A DNA stretch of 62,248 nt from Spirochaetaceae bacterium (GTDB taxonomy: Bacteria; Spirochaetota; Spirochaetia; DSM-27196; PWMO01): positions 1 through 62,248 of the forward strand of contig RECP01000057.1 of the NCBI GenBank assembly GCA_007693945.1, written 5' to 3'. A program made the position numbers and the translations under genes. Of this stretch, positions 6,403-15,799 are shown piece by piece; positions within the stretch are counted from its first letter, which is position 1, and every line of letters begins with the position of its first letter. The notes beneath the pieces are model-generated. The model had not been told where the DNA came from, did no database searches, and saw only the letters and a program-made list of their open reading frames with translations.

Positions 6403-7248
6403 CTACCTCCTTTCCGCGATGCTCACGGGGCCGGTGCGGGAGGCCCGGCGCAGCTGTGCGTAGACGCGGGCGTTGTTGCCTTGAGAGGTACGCCACAGCA
6501 GAATGAGCGCGGCGGCGAGCAGCAGTGCGAGGCTCGTGAACTGATACGGCGAGAGCCCGCCTTCGGCCGGCCGATGCGTGCGCACGAATTCCAGCAGGAA
6601 GCGGTAGCCGCCGGCCCAGAGCAGGAACCCCGCGGTTATGCCCCCCACCGTGCGCGATTTGCGGTACAGCGGCACCAGGACCAGAAACACAAGAATGCCC
6701 GCTGCCGACGAGTAAAGCTGCGTTGGGTGAAACCGCGTCGGCCACGGGCCCGGATATGCAACGCCCCAGGGAAGGCCGGTGGGAAGCCCGCCGCAGCAGC
6801 CGTTGAGAAAACAGCCGATGCGTCCGACGGCGTAGCCAGCGGCTACGAAGGGCAGCGCCATGTCCAGGAGCTCGAGAGTTGGAATCCGGCGCGCCCGAGT
6901 GAAAACCAACGTGCCCAGCAGCGCACCGCCGAGGCCGCCGTGGAAGACCAGCCCACCCTCCCAGAATCGAAGGATACGACCCGGATCAGCGGCAAACTGC
7001 TCCCGGTAGAGCGCGACATACATCACGCGCGCGCCGAGAAGCAGGCCCAGCGCCGCAACCAGGGCGGCAGCCCTGATCTCGCCCGGGCCGAAGGCGGCGG
7101 CCGGATGCGCCGTCTTGGCACGGTATGCCCGGTGTCCCGGGCCACTGATCAGCAGGTATGCCACGACCGCCCCCGTAACCAGCAACCAGAGGTAACTGCG
7201 GAGCAAAAACACCCGACCGAATGTACCTTCAAAGAGATACGGATACAC
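6403..7248 (-). CDS. lgt: Prolipoprotein diacylglyceryl transferase
   Basis: Transfers diacylglycerol from phosphatidylglycerol to the lipobox Cys of prolipoproteins in the inner membrane. 281 residues with about seven helices, the usual size. VFHGGLGGALLG (near 105) and GRIGCFLNGCCGGLPTG (near 150) are the Lgt signature with the essential Arg and Asn, followed by RFHPTQLYSS and the late EFVRTHRP. The start is GTG 7248. A -10-like TAGAAT (7261-7256) lies 7 bases before it, with GCGACA 16 bases further up, so the message may be leaderless. The exported protein downstream shares the transcript. Confidence 0.95.
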   Translation of the reverse strand: MYPYLFEGTFGRVFLLRSYLWLLVTGAVVAYLLISGPGHRAYRAKTAHPAAAFGPGEIRAAALVAALGLLLGARVMYVALYREQFAADPGRILRFWEGGLVFHGGLGGALLGTLVFTRARRIPTLELLDMALPFVAAGYAVGRIGCFLNGCCGGLPTGLPWGVAYPGPWPTRFHPTQLYSSAAGILVFLVLVPLYRKSRTVGGITAGFLLWAGGYRFLLEFVRTHRPAEGGLSPYQFTSLALLLAAALILLWRTSQGNNARVYAQLRRASRTGPVSIAERR

Positions 7249-7453
7249 CGCCCTGATTCTAACACGGCCGATGCCGCCTGTCGCGGATGTTCGGCCCTCG
7301 GTAGACGGAATCGAGACCGCACAGCCGCAGCAGCCGGGTCAGCTTACCCAGGGCACGTCGAGCTCAAAGCGCGGATTGCGCAGCGCGTTCATGCAGCGCG
7401 CCGCGAAGAGCACATTTTTGGCACCACCCGCAATAGTCCTTCAGGACCTGAGT

Positions 7454-8956
7454 TCAGCTCTGAAGAGCCGGACCGTTGAGGACCGCCCATGCATCGGCCA
7501 GATTCTCGGCAATCTGGAACTGCAGCGCGCGGAAGCCGCCCAGAGCCGAATCGTACTGCTGCCGCACCCGGGCCAGAGCCGAATCGTACTGCTCGCGTGC
7601 GCCGGCAATACCGGCGTCCGTCGCGTCCCGGATGCGGGTCCTCAGCACGGCTTCATAGGCGCTGCTGAGCTGTCTGACACGAAGACCGACGGCGTCGTAC
7701 TGACCCCGCAGATCCTTGAGCAGTGTAACCAGCCCCTCCAGCCTTGCCACCGTGCGCTCCTCGGCGCGGCGAGCGAAGGCTTGCGCCAACTCCGAAACCA
7801 GGGTGTCGGCCGTGACTATTTTGTCCACCCGGAAAGCGTTTGCTCCGGCAAAGACAAACCCGTGGCGCAAATTCCCCTTGCGGGCGTTATTCAGGGCAAT
7901 CGATATGCAGTAGTTGGCATCGTCGGCCTTGCAAGCTGCCAGACACTGCCAGGCGCACTTGAAGGCGGGGCTCTGCCCCTGTTCACTGGCACGAATGAAG
8001 TCGTTGCGAATAGCGCGGCCGGGCATCCCCACCGGACTATGGATGAGGCCGATCTCCTGTTCGGTGGCATCAACGTAGGCCTGTTTGAAGGCGGCATCGG
8101 CGTCGCACTCATCGGTTGCCACAAAGCGCGTGCCCATCTGGACCGCCGCGGCGCCGAGCTCGAGCGCGGCGTAGATATCCTCTCCGGTGTAGATACCGCC
8201 GCCGGCGATGACGGGAATCCGGCGGCCGAAGCGGGATTCAAAGGGCTTCAAGGCTTCCACGATGCCGGGAACGATGGCCTCCAGCTGATACGCCGGATCG
8301 TCAACCTGCTCGGCGGAGAAACCGATGTGTCCCCCGGCAAGCGGACCTTCGAAGACCACGGCATCCGGCACGTCGTTGTAGATCTTCTGCCACATGCGGA
8401 AGATCATCTCGACGGCCCTTACCGAGCTGACAATCGGTACCGGCCGAACGCTGGCGGCGCGCATTCTATCCAGCGGAAGCCCCTTGATGGGGAGCCCGGC
8501 GCCCATGAAGACCAGGTCGACCTTCTCTTCAATGGCCACGTCGAGCAGCTGGTGGAAATCGCTGACCGCGACCATGATGTTCACACCGATAACGCCGCGG
8601 GTCCGCTGCCGGGCGGCACGGATCTCCCTGCGGAAGGCGCGCAGATTGGCCGCCCGCCCGTCGCGGTAATAGTCTTTCTCCAGCAACCCGATACCGTTGG
8701 CCGCCACAACACCGACTGCCCCGGCATCGGCCACAGCAGAGGCAAGCCGATGAAGCGAGATACCGACACCCATACCACCCTGGACGATGGGTACCGGGAC
8801 CTCGAGACTGCCGATCCGCAGCGGCGGCCACGAGAGCCTGGGTTTGGCCGCTACCCTCGGAAGCTCGCGAAGCCCGGTAAAGGGCAGCGCCTCCACCAGG
8901 TCGGAGGTTATCGCCTTTAGAGAAGAGACAAGGCCGTCCACGCCGGAAGTGTCCAT
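7454..8956 (-). CDS. Nitronate monooxygenase / FabK-like FMN enzyme with a coiled-coil tail
   Basis: 500 residues, ATG 8956 with AGGAG upstream. An FMN-binding TIM barrel of the 2-nitropropane-dioxygenase/FabK family spans residues 20-390: PVPIVQGGMGVGISLHRLAS, GVIGVNIMVAVSDF, DLVFMGAGLPI, EGPLAGGHIGFSAEQVDD, IAGGGIYTGEDIYAALELGA and QMGTRFVATDEC. A Cys-rich segment (CAWQCLAACKADDANYC) precedes IALNNARKGN. The last ~100 residues are helical with an 11-residue repeat, EQYDSALARVR / QQYDSALGGFR, encoded by a 33-bp direct repeat (7540-7560 and 7573-7593). Family members oxidise nitronates or reduce enoyl-ACP; the substrate here is unknown. Confidence 0.85.
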   Translation of the reverse strand: MDTSGVDGLVSSLKAITSDLVEALPFTGLRELPRVAAKPRLSWPPLRIGSLEVPVPIVQGGMGVGISLHRLASAVADAGAVGVVAANGIGLLEKDYYRDGRAANLRAFRREIRAARQRTRGVIGVNIMVAVSDFHQLLDVAIEEKVDLVFMGAGLPIKGLPLDRMRAASVRPVPIVSSVRAVEMIFRMWQKIYNDVPDAVVFEGPLAGGHIGFSAEQVDDPAYQLEAIVPGIVEALKPFESRFGRRIPVIAGGGIYTGEDIYAALELGAAAVQMGTRFVATDECDADAAFKQAYVDATEQEIGLIHSPVGMPGRAIRNDFIRASEQGQSPAFKCAWQCLAACKADDANYCISIALNNARKGNLRHGFVFAGANAFRVDKIVTADTLVSELAQAFARRAEERTVARLEGLVTLLKDLRGQYDAVGLRVRQLSSAYEAVLRTRIRDATDAGIAGAREQYDSALARVRQQYDSALGGFRALQFQIAENLADAWAVLNGPALQS

Positions 8957-9131
8957 AGTACCGCTCCTAATTCGGCCGTTGGCCGAATACACCATTGTCG
9001 CACGAATACCCGGTGGTTGATAGTAGATGAAGGACCAAACGGGCATTATTGACACCGGTTGAACAGCGTGGACAGCTTCGTACGCAGCCTGCCGGCGACG
9101 GTGCGGCGCGCGGTGGAGCCGGCCGCAGCGG

Positions 9132-10850
9132 TCACCGCCCGCAGCAATGCTTGTACTTCTTCCCGGAGCCGCAGGGGCAGCGTTCGTTGCGCCCCACCTT
9201 CCTGCCGCTTCGCTCCATTACCCCGTCGTCGCGGACGTTGAGTCCGAGCGACCGCTTTTCGCGCAACGGCTCGAACCCGGCACCGTGGGACCTGCCTTCG
9301 ACGGGAATCGGCAGGGGGAGATGAAAGTCGTCTGCGAGCACGACATCAAGCGCATCGATCGGGTCGTAAAAAAGCGTGTAGCGGTCTTCGAGCTCCACGA
9401 GCGCGCGGTGACCTCTGACGGTCTGTTGAAGCAAGTCGCGCACCCGCGAGAGGTAGTCCACCGTCGAATTGTCCAGCAGTCCCTCGCGGTCGAGACGCTG
9501 CACAACGCGGATCAGGTCCTCGGGATGGATGGCGCAGATCGCGTCGGCAAGCGAGTCACCGAGCAACCCTTTCCCGGAAGCTACCACCGCGTCGGCCAGG
9601 CCCCCCAGATACTTGACCGCCTGCTCACGGTCGAGCAGATCCGTGAGATGGAGGGCAGCGATCGCGCGGATTGCGCATCCGCGTCCGGGCAGTATGAACC
9701 CGTCGTCCGCAGCAGCGCGGGCAAGGAGCGAGGGGTCTTCACAGCACAGTGAGGCGAAGAGCGCCGAGCACGGCTCGAGATAGTGAAACGCCTCGCCGAA
9801 GCGTTTGACAACAGGCGCGCCTTCCCGCAAAGCTTTCACAAGCGCGCTGAAAAGCCGGGCGTCCGGCAGCTGTCCGACGAGGTAGAGCGCGTAGACGTGC
9901 CGCGCGCTCCCGCGAGCGGCCGGCTGCCGCCACTCCGGGTCGAGCGCGGCCACGACGAAATCCCGCAGAGGTGAGGCGAATAACGTCAGGTTGCGGTTGA
10001 TGAATCTTGCGGCAGCCGTCGTCGAAGCCAGGCGTGCGGGCCGGTCCAGGCGGCCCAGATAGTCCGCCACAATTGCCATGCGTTTTGCCGGCGGGCCGTT
10101 GTCGATCGCCTCCTGGTCGCGCCGGCCGGGCTGCCCCGCCAGCATGCGTTCGGCCTCTGGTCTCGACGCATACTCGCCGTCCGGGTCGGAACCTGGTCCG
10201 ACATACCCGCAGACACCCATCCGGGGCGAGTTGGTCAGCGGAACGAGCGCCTCAGAATCGACGGCGGCCTCTTCCAGACATGCCGCGCAGAGGAGTCCTG
10301 GATTGCCCCAGTCCGCAAACCTGTCTACCACGACGGCGTGCGACCCGCAGGAACACTCAAGCGGTGGCGGCTCGTTGCGGGCGGCAAGCACAATAGGGGC
10401 GCCGGTCACCCGCTGACGCAGCGGTGAGAGGCGTTTGACGCGAAGCCCGGTAGGGCTGCCCAGATCGTAGTCGTATCTGATCTCGGTGGATCGGGGAAGC
10501 CAGGTGATCTCTACCTCGGCCGTCGAGTCGTCAATGCCCCAGGCCTCCACGCTCGAATAGTACATCTGTCCACCCACACGGAAAATGCTCATGTGACCGC
10601 AGCATTCGAGCCAGATTTCTCGCAGAAAGCGGTCGAGGTCGTCGAGCGTCGTCCCCGGCGCCGCGAGCAGATCGAGACGATAGCCGATTCGATCCGCGTC
10701 GGTCACGACCAGATGCTCGAACCGGTCGGTAGAAGCGTCCGAACCGTCAGAGTTATTGGTTGCCAGGCGGGCCTTGCACGCGGCGACGTGGCGGGCGATC
10801 CCTGAGCGTGCGTAGAGGTTTCCGCAGAAGCGACACTGTGAGCGAATCAT
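9132..10850 (-). CDS. Multidomain zinc-binding protein: C2H2-like finger, pRiA4b-like domain, SEC-C motif
   Basis: 572 residues from ATG 10850. Residues 3-22 form a Cys2-His-Cys finger (CRFCGNLYARSGIARHVAAC). Residues about 45-150 resemble the plasmid pRiA4b ORF3 fold (VTDADRIGYRLDLLAAPGTT, FLREIWLECCGHMSIFRVGG). A pair of Cys motifs follows (LECSCGSHA, LLCAACLEEA). A helical-repeat middle part (about 300-490) is similar in character to DUF1186 proteins. The end is a canonical SEC-C zinc motif (GRNERCPCGSGKKYKHCCG). SEC-C tails bind zinc and are often used for ribosome or SecB contact. The whole-protein function is unknown. It stands alone between the NMO-like gene and a 257-base gap. Confidence 0.75.
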   Translation of the reverse strand: MIRSQCRFCGNLYARSGIARHVAACKARLATNNSDGSDASTDRFEHLVVTDADRIGYRLDLLAAPGTTLDDLDRFLREIWLECCGHMSIFRVGGQMYYSSVEAWGIDDSTAEVEITWLPRSTEIRYDYDLGSPTGLRVKRLSPLRQRVTGAPIVLAARNEPPPLECSCGSHAVVVDRFADWGNPGLLCAACLEEAAVDSEALVPLTNSPRMGVCGYVGPGSDPDGEYASRPEAERMLAGQPGRRDQEAIDNGPPAKRMAIVADYLGRLDRPARLASTTAAARFINRNLTLFASPLRDFVVAALDPEWRQPAARGSARHVYALYLVGQLPDARLFSALVKALREGAPVVKRFGEAFHYLEPCSALFASLCCEDPSLLARAAADDGFILPGRGCAIRAIAALHLTDLLDREQAVKYLGGLADAVVASGKGLLGDSLADAICAIHPEDLIRVVQRLDREGLLDNSTVDYLSRVRDLLQQTVRGHRALVELEDRYTLFYDPIDALDVVLADDFHLPLPIPVEGRSHGAGFEPLREKRSLGLNVRDDGVMERSGRKVGRNERCPCGSGKKYKHCCGR

Positions 10851-11107
10851 GGCGCATCCCTGCCTGATTCTCGCACGGCGGGGACTGTTTCTGCAAATGA
10901 TTTTGGACTGGTGCCGAAATTGTTGGTCGCAGCTGCGCAACGACGTCAGACGGAAGCGACCTCGGAACGGTTCTTGGCCAGCATGGTCTCAGTGGCCGTC
11001 AATCAAGATGATCACCACCAAAGACAGATCCTGCCGCCGACTCAACGGGTTGATCAACCGCTGCGGTAGGTCGAGCAGACGATCCGTTGACGCCGACGGC
11101 AACCAGT

Positions 11108-12328
11108 TCAGCGAACCATGCCGGCTAACGCGCGCCAGTCCATTTCGCTCTCCAGTCTTTCATCAAACTCCGGCCACAGCCGGTTGAGAATTGTGATCGA
11201 CTGGATCTGCCCCGCCGGCAGGTCGTGGCGCAGGAAATCCGGGTTGGGCGCCAGCAGCGCATACGCGTTTGTGTCGCCGTCGTTCAGGAGCAGTGACGGT
11301 CGCTTCGGCGGCCTGGGTGGCATCCAGTACATCGCCGGATTGTGCTCAAAGCCGTACGCCGGTGCGGCGCGCTCGGCTGCGGCCAGTCCGGCCAGCTCGG
11401 CCTCCAGGGCCAGCAGGTGGCGGCCCATCATCGCCCGCCCGCGGTCGCCGGCGGCTTCCAGCGCGTCGTAGTCCCGGGCGGCCAGGGCGGCGGCGATAGG
11501 TTGCAACGCGCGTTCGTTGCGTTCGAACATCTCCATGGTGGCTTCGGCCGTATCGATGAGACTCTGAGCCATCATCTCGCGCATCTGGTCGTCCACTCCG
11601 GGCAAGAGATTCGGCTCGTTGCGGTAGCGTGAAGCCATCGCGATGCCGCGCTCGTAGCTACGGGTCGCCTGGGCCCGTCGTTCGGCCGCCTCACCGACCA
11701 GCTTCTGGTAATGCTGCTGCAGTTCGTTTTCGGTCTTGTCGATCAGCAGGCGTATCCAGCGTTCCTGGCTGACTGGAAGCCACGGTTCGCGCCCCGCGGG
11801 CAGGATGTGCTCGATGACGGTACGCTCATCGCGCCAGTAGCGCTGCCTGCCGTTGAGGGTCTCGAGCCGGGGCCAAGCCAGGTGGATCGGGCCCTGGTCA
11901 TCCTCGAAGAAGCTGCGTTCATGTACCCACGGATCGTTGATCTGCATCCTGAAGTAGGAACGCGGATTGTGGAAATCGAAAACAGGGCGATAGATGTAGA
12001 GCGCGAACTCGGCGCGTACCGGGCCCGTGGCGTCCCGGCCTCCCACGCGCGGCTGGATCACCCTGCTGGGGCTTACCTCGACGTTGCTCGGCTGCCGCAG
12101 ATGTGGCGTCCGGCGGTAGAGCGCTCCGATCCGCTGGATCGCAGCCAGCAGCTCGTCAAACTCGGCTTGACTCAGGCCGCTGTCGCGCGGCGGCGGCGAA
12201 GGATCCAGGTTCATGCTCCACGTCACCCAGCCCGGCGAAGGCACGCCGACCGGCGGCTCGGCTGCCGCAAGCGGCGCAGTGCAGATCACCCCTAGAACCG
12301 CGACCAGTACGATCGACCGTCGTAGCAT
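11108..12328 (-). CDS. Exported protein of unknown function
   Basis: 406 residues; ATG 12328 follows GGAGGAGGT. Residues 1-22 are a signal peptide (RSIVLVAVLGVICTAPLAAA), without lipobox. The mature part has a Pro/Trp-rich start, a helical middle (ENELQQHYQKLVGEAAERRA, then an Ala-rich helical stretch including ALEAELAGLAAAERAA) and a basic end. No catalytic motif or known domain is recognisable. It is monocistronic with its own promoter-like sequence upstream. Confidence 0.7.
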   Translation of the reverse strand: MLRRSIVLVAVLGVICTAPLAAAEPPVGVPSPGWVTWSMNLDPSPPPRDSGLSQAEFDELLAAIQRIGALYRRTPHLRQPSNVEVSPSRVIQPRVGGRDATGPVRAEFALYIYRPVFDFHNPRSYFRMQINDPWVHERSFFEDDQGPIHLAWPRLETLNGRQRYWRDERTVIEHILPAGREPWLPVSQERWIRLLIDKTENELQQHYQKLVGEAAERRAQATRSYERGIAMASRYRNEPNLLPGVDDQMREMMAQSLIDTAEATMEMFERNERALQPIAAALAARDYDALEAAGDRGRAMMGRHLLALEAELAGLAAAERAAPAYGFEHNPAMYWMPPRPPKRPSLLLNDGDTNAYALLAPNPDFLRHDLPAGQIQSITILNRLWPEFDERLESEMDWRALAGMVR

Positions 12329-12384
12329 ATTACCTCCTCCTAAGCCAGTGGGCACTTGAACGCTGAGTTATGAGTATCGGTTTC

Positions 12385-12390
12385 ATTATA
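12385..12390 (-). promoter_or_regulatory. -10 box upstream of the exported-protein gene
   Basis: A consensus TATAAT reads on the minus strand at 12390-12385, giving a start near 12378 and a leader of about 50 bases. No good -35 is visible at the expected distance. Confidence 0.45.
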
Positions 12391-12636
12391 CGCCGGAAAC
12401 CGCCACTATTGGTGCTGATTGGCAGGAATTCGCGTCTTGACTACACGCCGCCGGTTGGCACAGATGTGACCGCGCAGACGCCCCGAGAGGCACGCCGGGG
12501 CGCGACGGCAGCCGACGGAACCCGCGGTAACACGGCTCGGATCGGCCGTGCCGGCGAGGACCATCCGCGGCATCAGGCCGCCGGCGAGGCCGCCTTCCGG
12601 TGAGCGCTCCCCTGCCGTCAGCCTATTCTTTGACCG
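12391..12636. other. Intergenic stretch without recognisable genes
   Basis: Together with its borders this is a 340-base gap (12329-12668). Apart from the promoter-like -10 on its left and the terminator hairpin on its right, I see no conserved coding frame on either strand; open frames are low-complexity Arg/Ala-rich. Confidence 0.5.
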
Positions 12637-12669
12637 GCGCCGGGCAGGTTGCGAAAACCTGCCCGGCGC
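12637..12669 (-). terminator. Hairpin terminator of the ZU5-like lipoprotein gene
   Basis: A perfect 14-bp stem (12637-12650 with 12656-12669) encloses a 5-base loop and starts at the stop codon of the upstream gene. The stem is very GC-rich but no strong T-run follows on the minus strand, so it may act as a weak terminator or as an mRNA 3'-end stabiliser. Confidence 0.65.
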
Positions 12670-14297
12670 TACGGCAGAGGTGCATAGTGCAACGTCAGTT
12701 CGGTGTTCCCGATCAGACCGTCGGCGCTCTTGCTGAGCGTCTTCGTCGCATAGGGTTGACCGAAGGTGATGTTCCATCCGGTTACCAGGAACCCTTCGCT
12801 CTCGTCCAGGATGTCCTCATGGAGGAAGCCGAATGAGCCGAACCAGACGGGCTGGAAGGGGTAGGGAACCGGCTCTTCGTGATCTTCGCACTGGATGGTC
12901 ACTTCTTCTATCGGCAGCCCGGGCACGATCACCAGCAGCATGTCGGGACTCGGGGGAGCGGGCGGCTGCGGCAGGGTCCTGCCGTCACAGCTGGGCCGCG
13001 TTGGCCGAGGTACGGGGATGTCTCCCGTTTCCGCGAAGAAGGTGCCCGGTGAGGTGGAGTGGCTGATCATGCAGAGGAATTCGACCTTTACGTGGGAGAT
13101 CGGCCCCGTGCCAGTGTACTTGAAGTTGTCCTCATCGAACGGCAGCATGATGGTCTCGGTCTCCACTCCTACGGTGAAACCACCCCCAGACTCCGATATC
13201 TCCGACTCGAACTCAAGCTCGAACCTCCTGATCTTCTCCAGGATCTCTGTAGCGTCGTGGTCGAATCCCAAAAGCTGCGACTCGGCTTCGAGGAGCAGGG
13301 TCATTTGTATTTCCGACGCGTCGTTGTTGCTCACCGCCCGCTGGTGACTCCTGTTCAGCGCGTTCTGATACCCGTTCCTGATGTGCCCGGTTATCGTGGC
13401 GATCTCTGCTGTGAAGGGGTTCCGGTCCACGTCGATTACGCCCAGGATCTGGGCGGTCGCCTCCCATGTCAGCCATTCGTTCACGGCGCAATGGAGTATC
13501 GAATCGTCCGTCTCCGCCGCCTCGGCCATGGGGATCACACTGTCGTGGAGCCATCGCCTGAGAATCTCCGTGAGCTTCTCCTGGTTCTCCTCCGGCGGTT
13601 GATAATCCGGATCCTCCTGCTGCTGCCTCGCCTCCTCCGTAAGGATCTCTTCGATCTCCTGGTTTGCCTGGTCGCGGGGGTCCGAAGGCGGGTGACTCTT
13701 CTGCGACTGTCGATCTCCCTGGTTGGCCCCGCCGCCGCCGTACCCGCTGAATCCCTGGATTATCATCACGATCTTGTCATCGACAATCCGGTACGGATAG
13801 TAGTGGAAGTCAGAGCCGTTCCCGCGGTACGCAAAGGTGGTCATCAGGTACTCGGAGTCCATCGACAGGAGATCGGCTATGATATCCGGGTCTGCGGGCT
13901 CTATGGTGAGCATGGCGGGTTTCAGGAGCTGCAGACCATCCGGCTGGATGTCCACACCCGCCAGCAGCCCGCCGCTGAGTGTCGCGCCGTCCAGGGAAGA
14001 TATCACCGTCATCGATACCTGCTCTTCGTACACCGCGCCTTCGGGTATGCTCAGGGTGATCACGTTCCCGTTCTGGTCTGTCACCTGTATCTCACCACCC
14101 GCCGAGTCCACCGCACCCGAGCTCGTGGTACTGCTGAGGTTGACCTGGACGGTGAGCGGGTTCCCTTGCGATGGGCCCGAACCACCGTCATCGCCGTTTC
14201 CTTTGCCGTTTGCGCCAGGCTGAACGGGATTCGTACACCCGGCGAATATGCAGCTCATACCCACAAAGACCACCGCAAGAAATAGTCGGATCTTCAT
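12669..14297 (-). CDS. Lipoprotein with a ZU5-like beta domain
   Basis: 542 residues; ATG 14297 follows GGGAGGAAGAGT. The leader MKIRLFLAVVFVGMSCIFAG ends at lipobox Cys21, so it should be lipidated by Lgt and anchored to a membrane. A Gly/Asn-rich linker follows. Residues about 65-200 have ZU5-type features: GGEIQVTDQNGNVITLSIPE, then GAVYEEQVSMTVISSLDGA, GLLAGVDIQPDGLQLLKPAM and LTIEPADP. ZU5-like modules are extracellular protein-interaction beta domains. The middle is a Gln/Glu-rich acidic linker and the C-terminal ~180 residues have beta character with two or more Cys (HVKVEFLCM, RPSCDGRTL, VTIQCEDHEE). Function is unknown. Confidence 0.75.
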   Translation of the reverse strand: MKIRLFLAVVFVGMSCIFAGCTNPVQPGANGKGNGDDGGSGPSQGNPLTVQVNLSSTTSSGAVDSAGGEIQVTDQNGNVITLSIPEGAVYEEQVSMTVISSLDGATLSGGLLAGVDIQPDGLQLLKPAMLTIEPADPDIIADLLSMDSEYLMTTFAYRGNGSDFHYYPYRIVDDKIVMIIQGFSGYGGGGANQGDRQSQKSHPPSDPRDQANQEIEEILTEEARQQQEDPDYQPPEENQEKLTEILRRWLHDSVIPMAEAAETDDSILHCAVNEWLTWEATAQILGVIDVDRNPFTAEIATITGHIRNGYQNALNRSHQRAVSNNDASEIQMTLLLEAESQLLGFDHDATEILEKIRRFELEFESEISESGGGFTVGVETETIMLPFDEDNFKYTGTGPISHVKVEFLCMISHSTSPGTFFAETGDIPVPRPTRPSCDGRTLPQPPAPPSPDMLLVIVPGLPIEEVTIQCEDHEEPVPYPFQPVWFGSFGFLHEDILDESEGFLVTGWNITFGQPYATKTLSKSADGLIGNTELTLHYAPLP

Positions 14298-14410
14298 ACT
14301 CTTCCTCCCGGGGAACTGGTGAAACAGCCCGATGCAAAGCCCGGTTCTCAACGCATAAACCCTCACGTGAGAACGAAGATGTACGGACTACTGCTTCCTT
14401 GATCGGATAC

Positions 14411-14438
14411 ATCATATGCAATTCAGCGCCTTGGTCAA
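14411..14438 (-). promoter_or_regulatory. Promoter of the lipoprotein gene
   Basis: TTGACC (14438-14433) and TATGAT (14416-14411) on the minus strand are 16 bases apart. The predicted start is near 14404, giving a 5' leader of about 107 bases before ATG 14297. I see no recognised riboswitch in that leader. Confidence 0.65.
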
Positions 14439-14620
14439 TCCTTCCACCGTAGATCTGCGCGCGGAGTCAACTTCGCCCTGATCCTCGGCGGCTCGATCTC
14501 TCTCGGCTATGATGAGCATTTGGGTATAGATCTGGCCGTGATTGGGGGAGACTGGATCACGCTCTGAAGCGTTTCTCAAACAGCTGAAAGCAGAGCTTCC
14601 GCCAGGCGGCGAAGGGTGAT

Positions 14621-14651
14621 CCCGAGCGGCAAATAGCGGCGGCCGCTCGGG
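14621..14651 (-). terminator. Hairpin downstream of the AraC/GyrI gene
   Basis: CCCGAGCGGC (14621-14630) pairs with GCCGCTCGGG (14642-14651) around an 11-base loop, 15 bases after the stop codon of the AraC gene. There is no clear T-run. It lies in the otherwise empty gap 14298-14666, where I see no gene. Confidence 0.5.
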
Positions 14652-14666
14652 CCGGACGAAGAAGAG

Positions 14667-15620
14667 CTACAGCGGCTGTACCGGGATGCAGATTGTGACG
14701 TTGAAGCTGCGTCCGGTGGTGCCGTCGATCTGTGCGTCCGGATCGTCGTCGCGATAGCGTTCGTAGCACAGCCCGTCGGCCGGCTGGTAGCCGCTGTCGG
14801 GGAGCCAGGTGCCGAAGATCCAGTTCCACGCTCCGGCGAACTGCGTGGCGTCCAGCCTGAAGCGCGCTTCGGCGTAGCGTCCCGCCGGCAGTGCCATCTT
14901 GCCCACCTCTCCCGACACCTCGGTATCCGGCGGAACGGCAATACAGCAGCTGATGCGCAGTTTTTCCGGCGCCACCGTTTCCGGTGAATCGTGGTAGATC
15001 ACGATCTCCTCGGTCTCGCCGCGCCGTATCAGGTCGCGCGGTGCCGCCCATGTGTAGAGCGTCTTGAACAGCCGCTGGAAGAGCAGCTCATCGCCGAAGT
15101 ACGGGCCTACGTGGCGCACGTACGCCAGGGTCATCTCCGGCCGGTCAACAACCTTGACCTCATCGGCGGCAATCGGCTCCATGTGCAGGTTCTGCATGTC
15201 TTCCCTCCTGGTAAAATCGGATATGAGCCGATCGTAGCGTGTGACGCTATCCTGTGCTGTGCCGGCCTTGCTTTTGGTTATGCAGAGATTGCGGAATGCC
15301 GATGGGCTGCGCTTGAAGCTGTGCCGGAAGGCGCGCGAAAACGCGGCGGTGTCGGCAAACCCGCACTCAAGCGCGATGTCGGTCACGGGACGCGAGGGCT
15401 GCGAGGCAAGCAAACGGGCCGCCTTCTCGAGCCGCAGGCGCTGGATGAACTGTCCCGGCGTTTCGCCCAGGTGTGCAAAGAAGATACGGTGAAAATGGTA
15501 GCGGGAGAAGCAGGCGATCTCCGCAAGGCGTTCGAGCGGCAGCGGCTCGTCAAGATGAGACTCGATATGATCGATGACGAGGTTGACTCGCCGGCTATAC
15601 TCGCTGCTGTGCTGGTACAT
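14667..15620 (-). CDS. AraC-family regulator with a GyrI-like effector domain
   Basis: 317 residues from ATG 15620; ATG 15638 is an alternative, and neither has a strong ribosome site. Residues about 5-105 are the double helix-turn-helix: IDHIESHLDEPLPLERLAEI, FSRYHFHRIFFAHLGETPGQ, VTDIALECGFADTAAFSRAF. Residues about 150-317 are a GyrI/BmrR-like small-molecule pocket (VVDRPEMTLAYVRHVGPYFG, IVIYHDSPE, GMALPAGRYAE-like MALPAGRYAEARF, GTWLPDSGYQPADG). Rob/SoxS-like regulators with this pocket usually respond to amphipathic cations or drugs and control efflux. The divergent neighbour is a CPBP membrane protease gene. Confidence 0.85.
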   Translation of the reverse strand: MYQHSSEYSRRVNLVIDHIESHLDEPLPLERLAEIACFSRYHFHRIFFAHLGETPGQFIQRLRLEKAARLLASQPSRPVTDIALECGFADTAAFSRAFRHSFKRSPSAFRNLCITKSKAGTAQDSVTRYDRLISDFTRREDMQNLHMEPIAADEVKVVDRPEMTLAYVRHVGPYFGDELLFQRLFKTLYTWAAPRDLIRRGETEEIVIYHDSPETVAPEKLRISCCIAVPPDTEVSGEVGKMALPAGRYAEARFRLDATQFAGAWNWIFGTWLPDSGYQPADGLCYERYRDDDPDAQIDGTTGRSFNVTICIPVQPL

Positions 15621-15799
15621 GAACGGACTATAGCCCATCCGCGACCATCCGTAACGCCGGGATACCCGGCGCGGCGGGCATTTCAGAGAGATGCTCGCTG
15701 CCGAGGGTTCCATTCGAGGCACCCATGCGGTCACTCGCAATAGATGCCGCGCCGTGATACGCTTGCGCATCCACGCACGGCAAAAGGAGAGGCCGATCG

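Noticed and set aside
7271..8920. Long plus-strand open frame (549 codons) opposite the NMO-like gene
   Set aside because: The minus strand carries a clear enzyme with motifs and a ribosome site. The plus-strand frame has no domain and follows from the high GC third-position bias.
11048..11060. GGTTGATCAACC palindrome as an operator
   Set aside because: It lies downstream of no promoter-like sequence and between the ends of unrelated units; a 12-base dyad can occur by chance in this much sequence.
13059..14285. 408-codon plus-strand frame opposite the ZU5-like lipoprotein
   Set aside because: The minus-strand protein has a lipobox signal peptide, promoter and terminator; the plus-strand product is unstructured and Val/Leu/Arg-rich.
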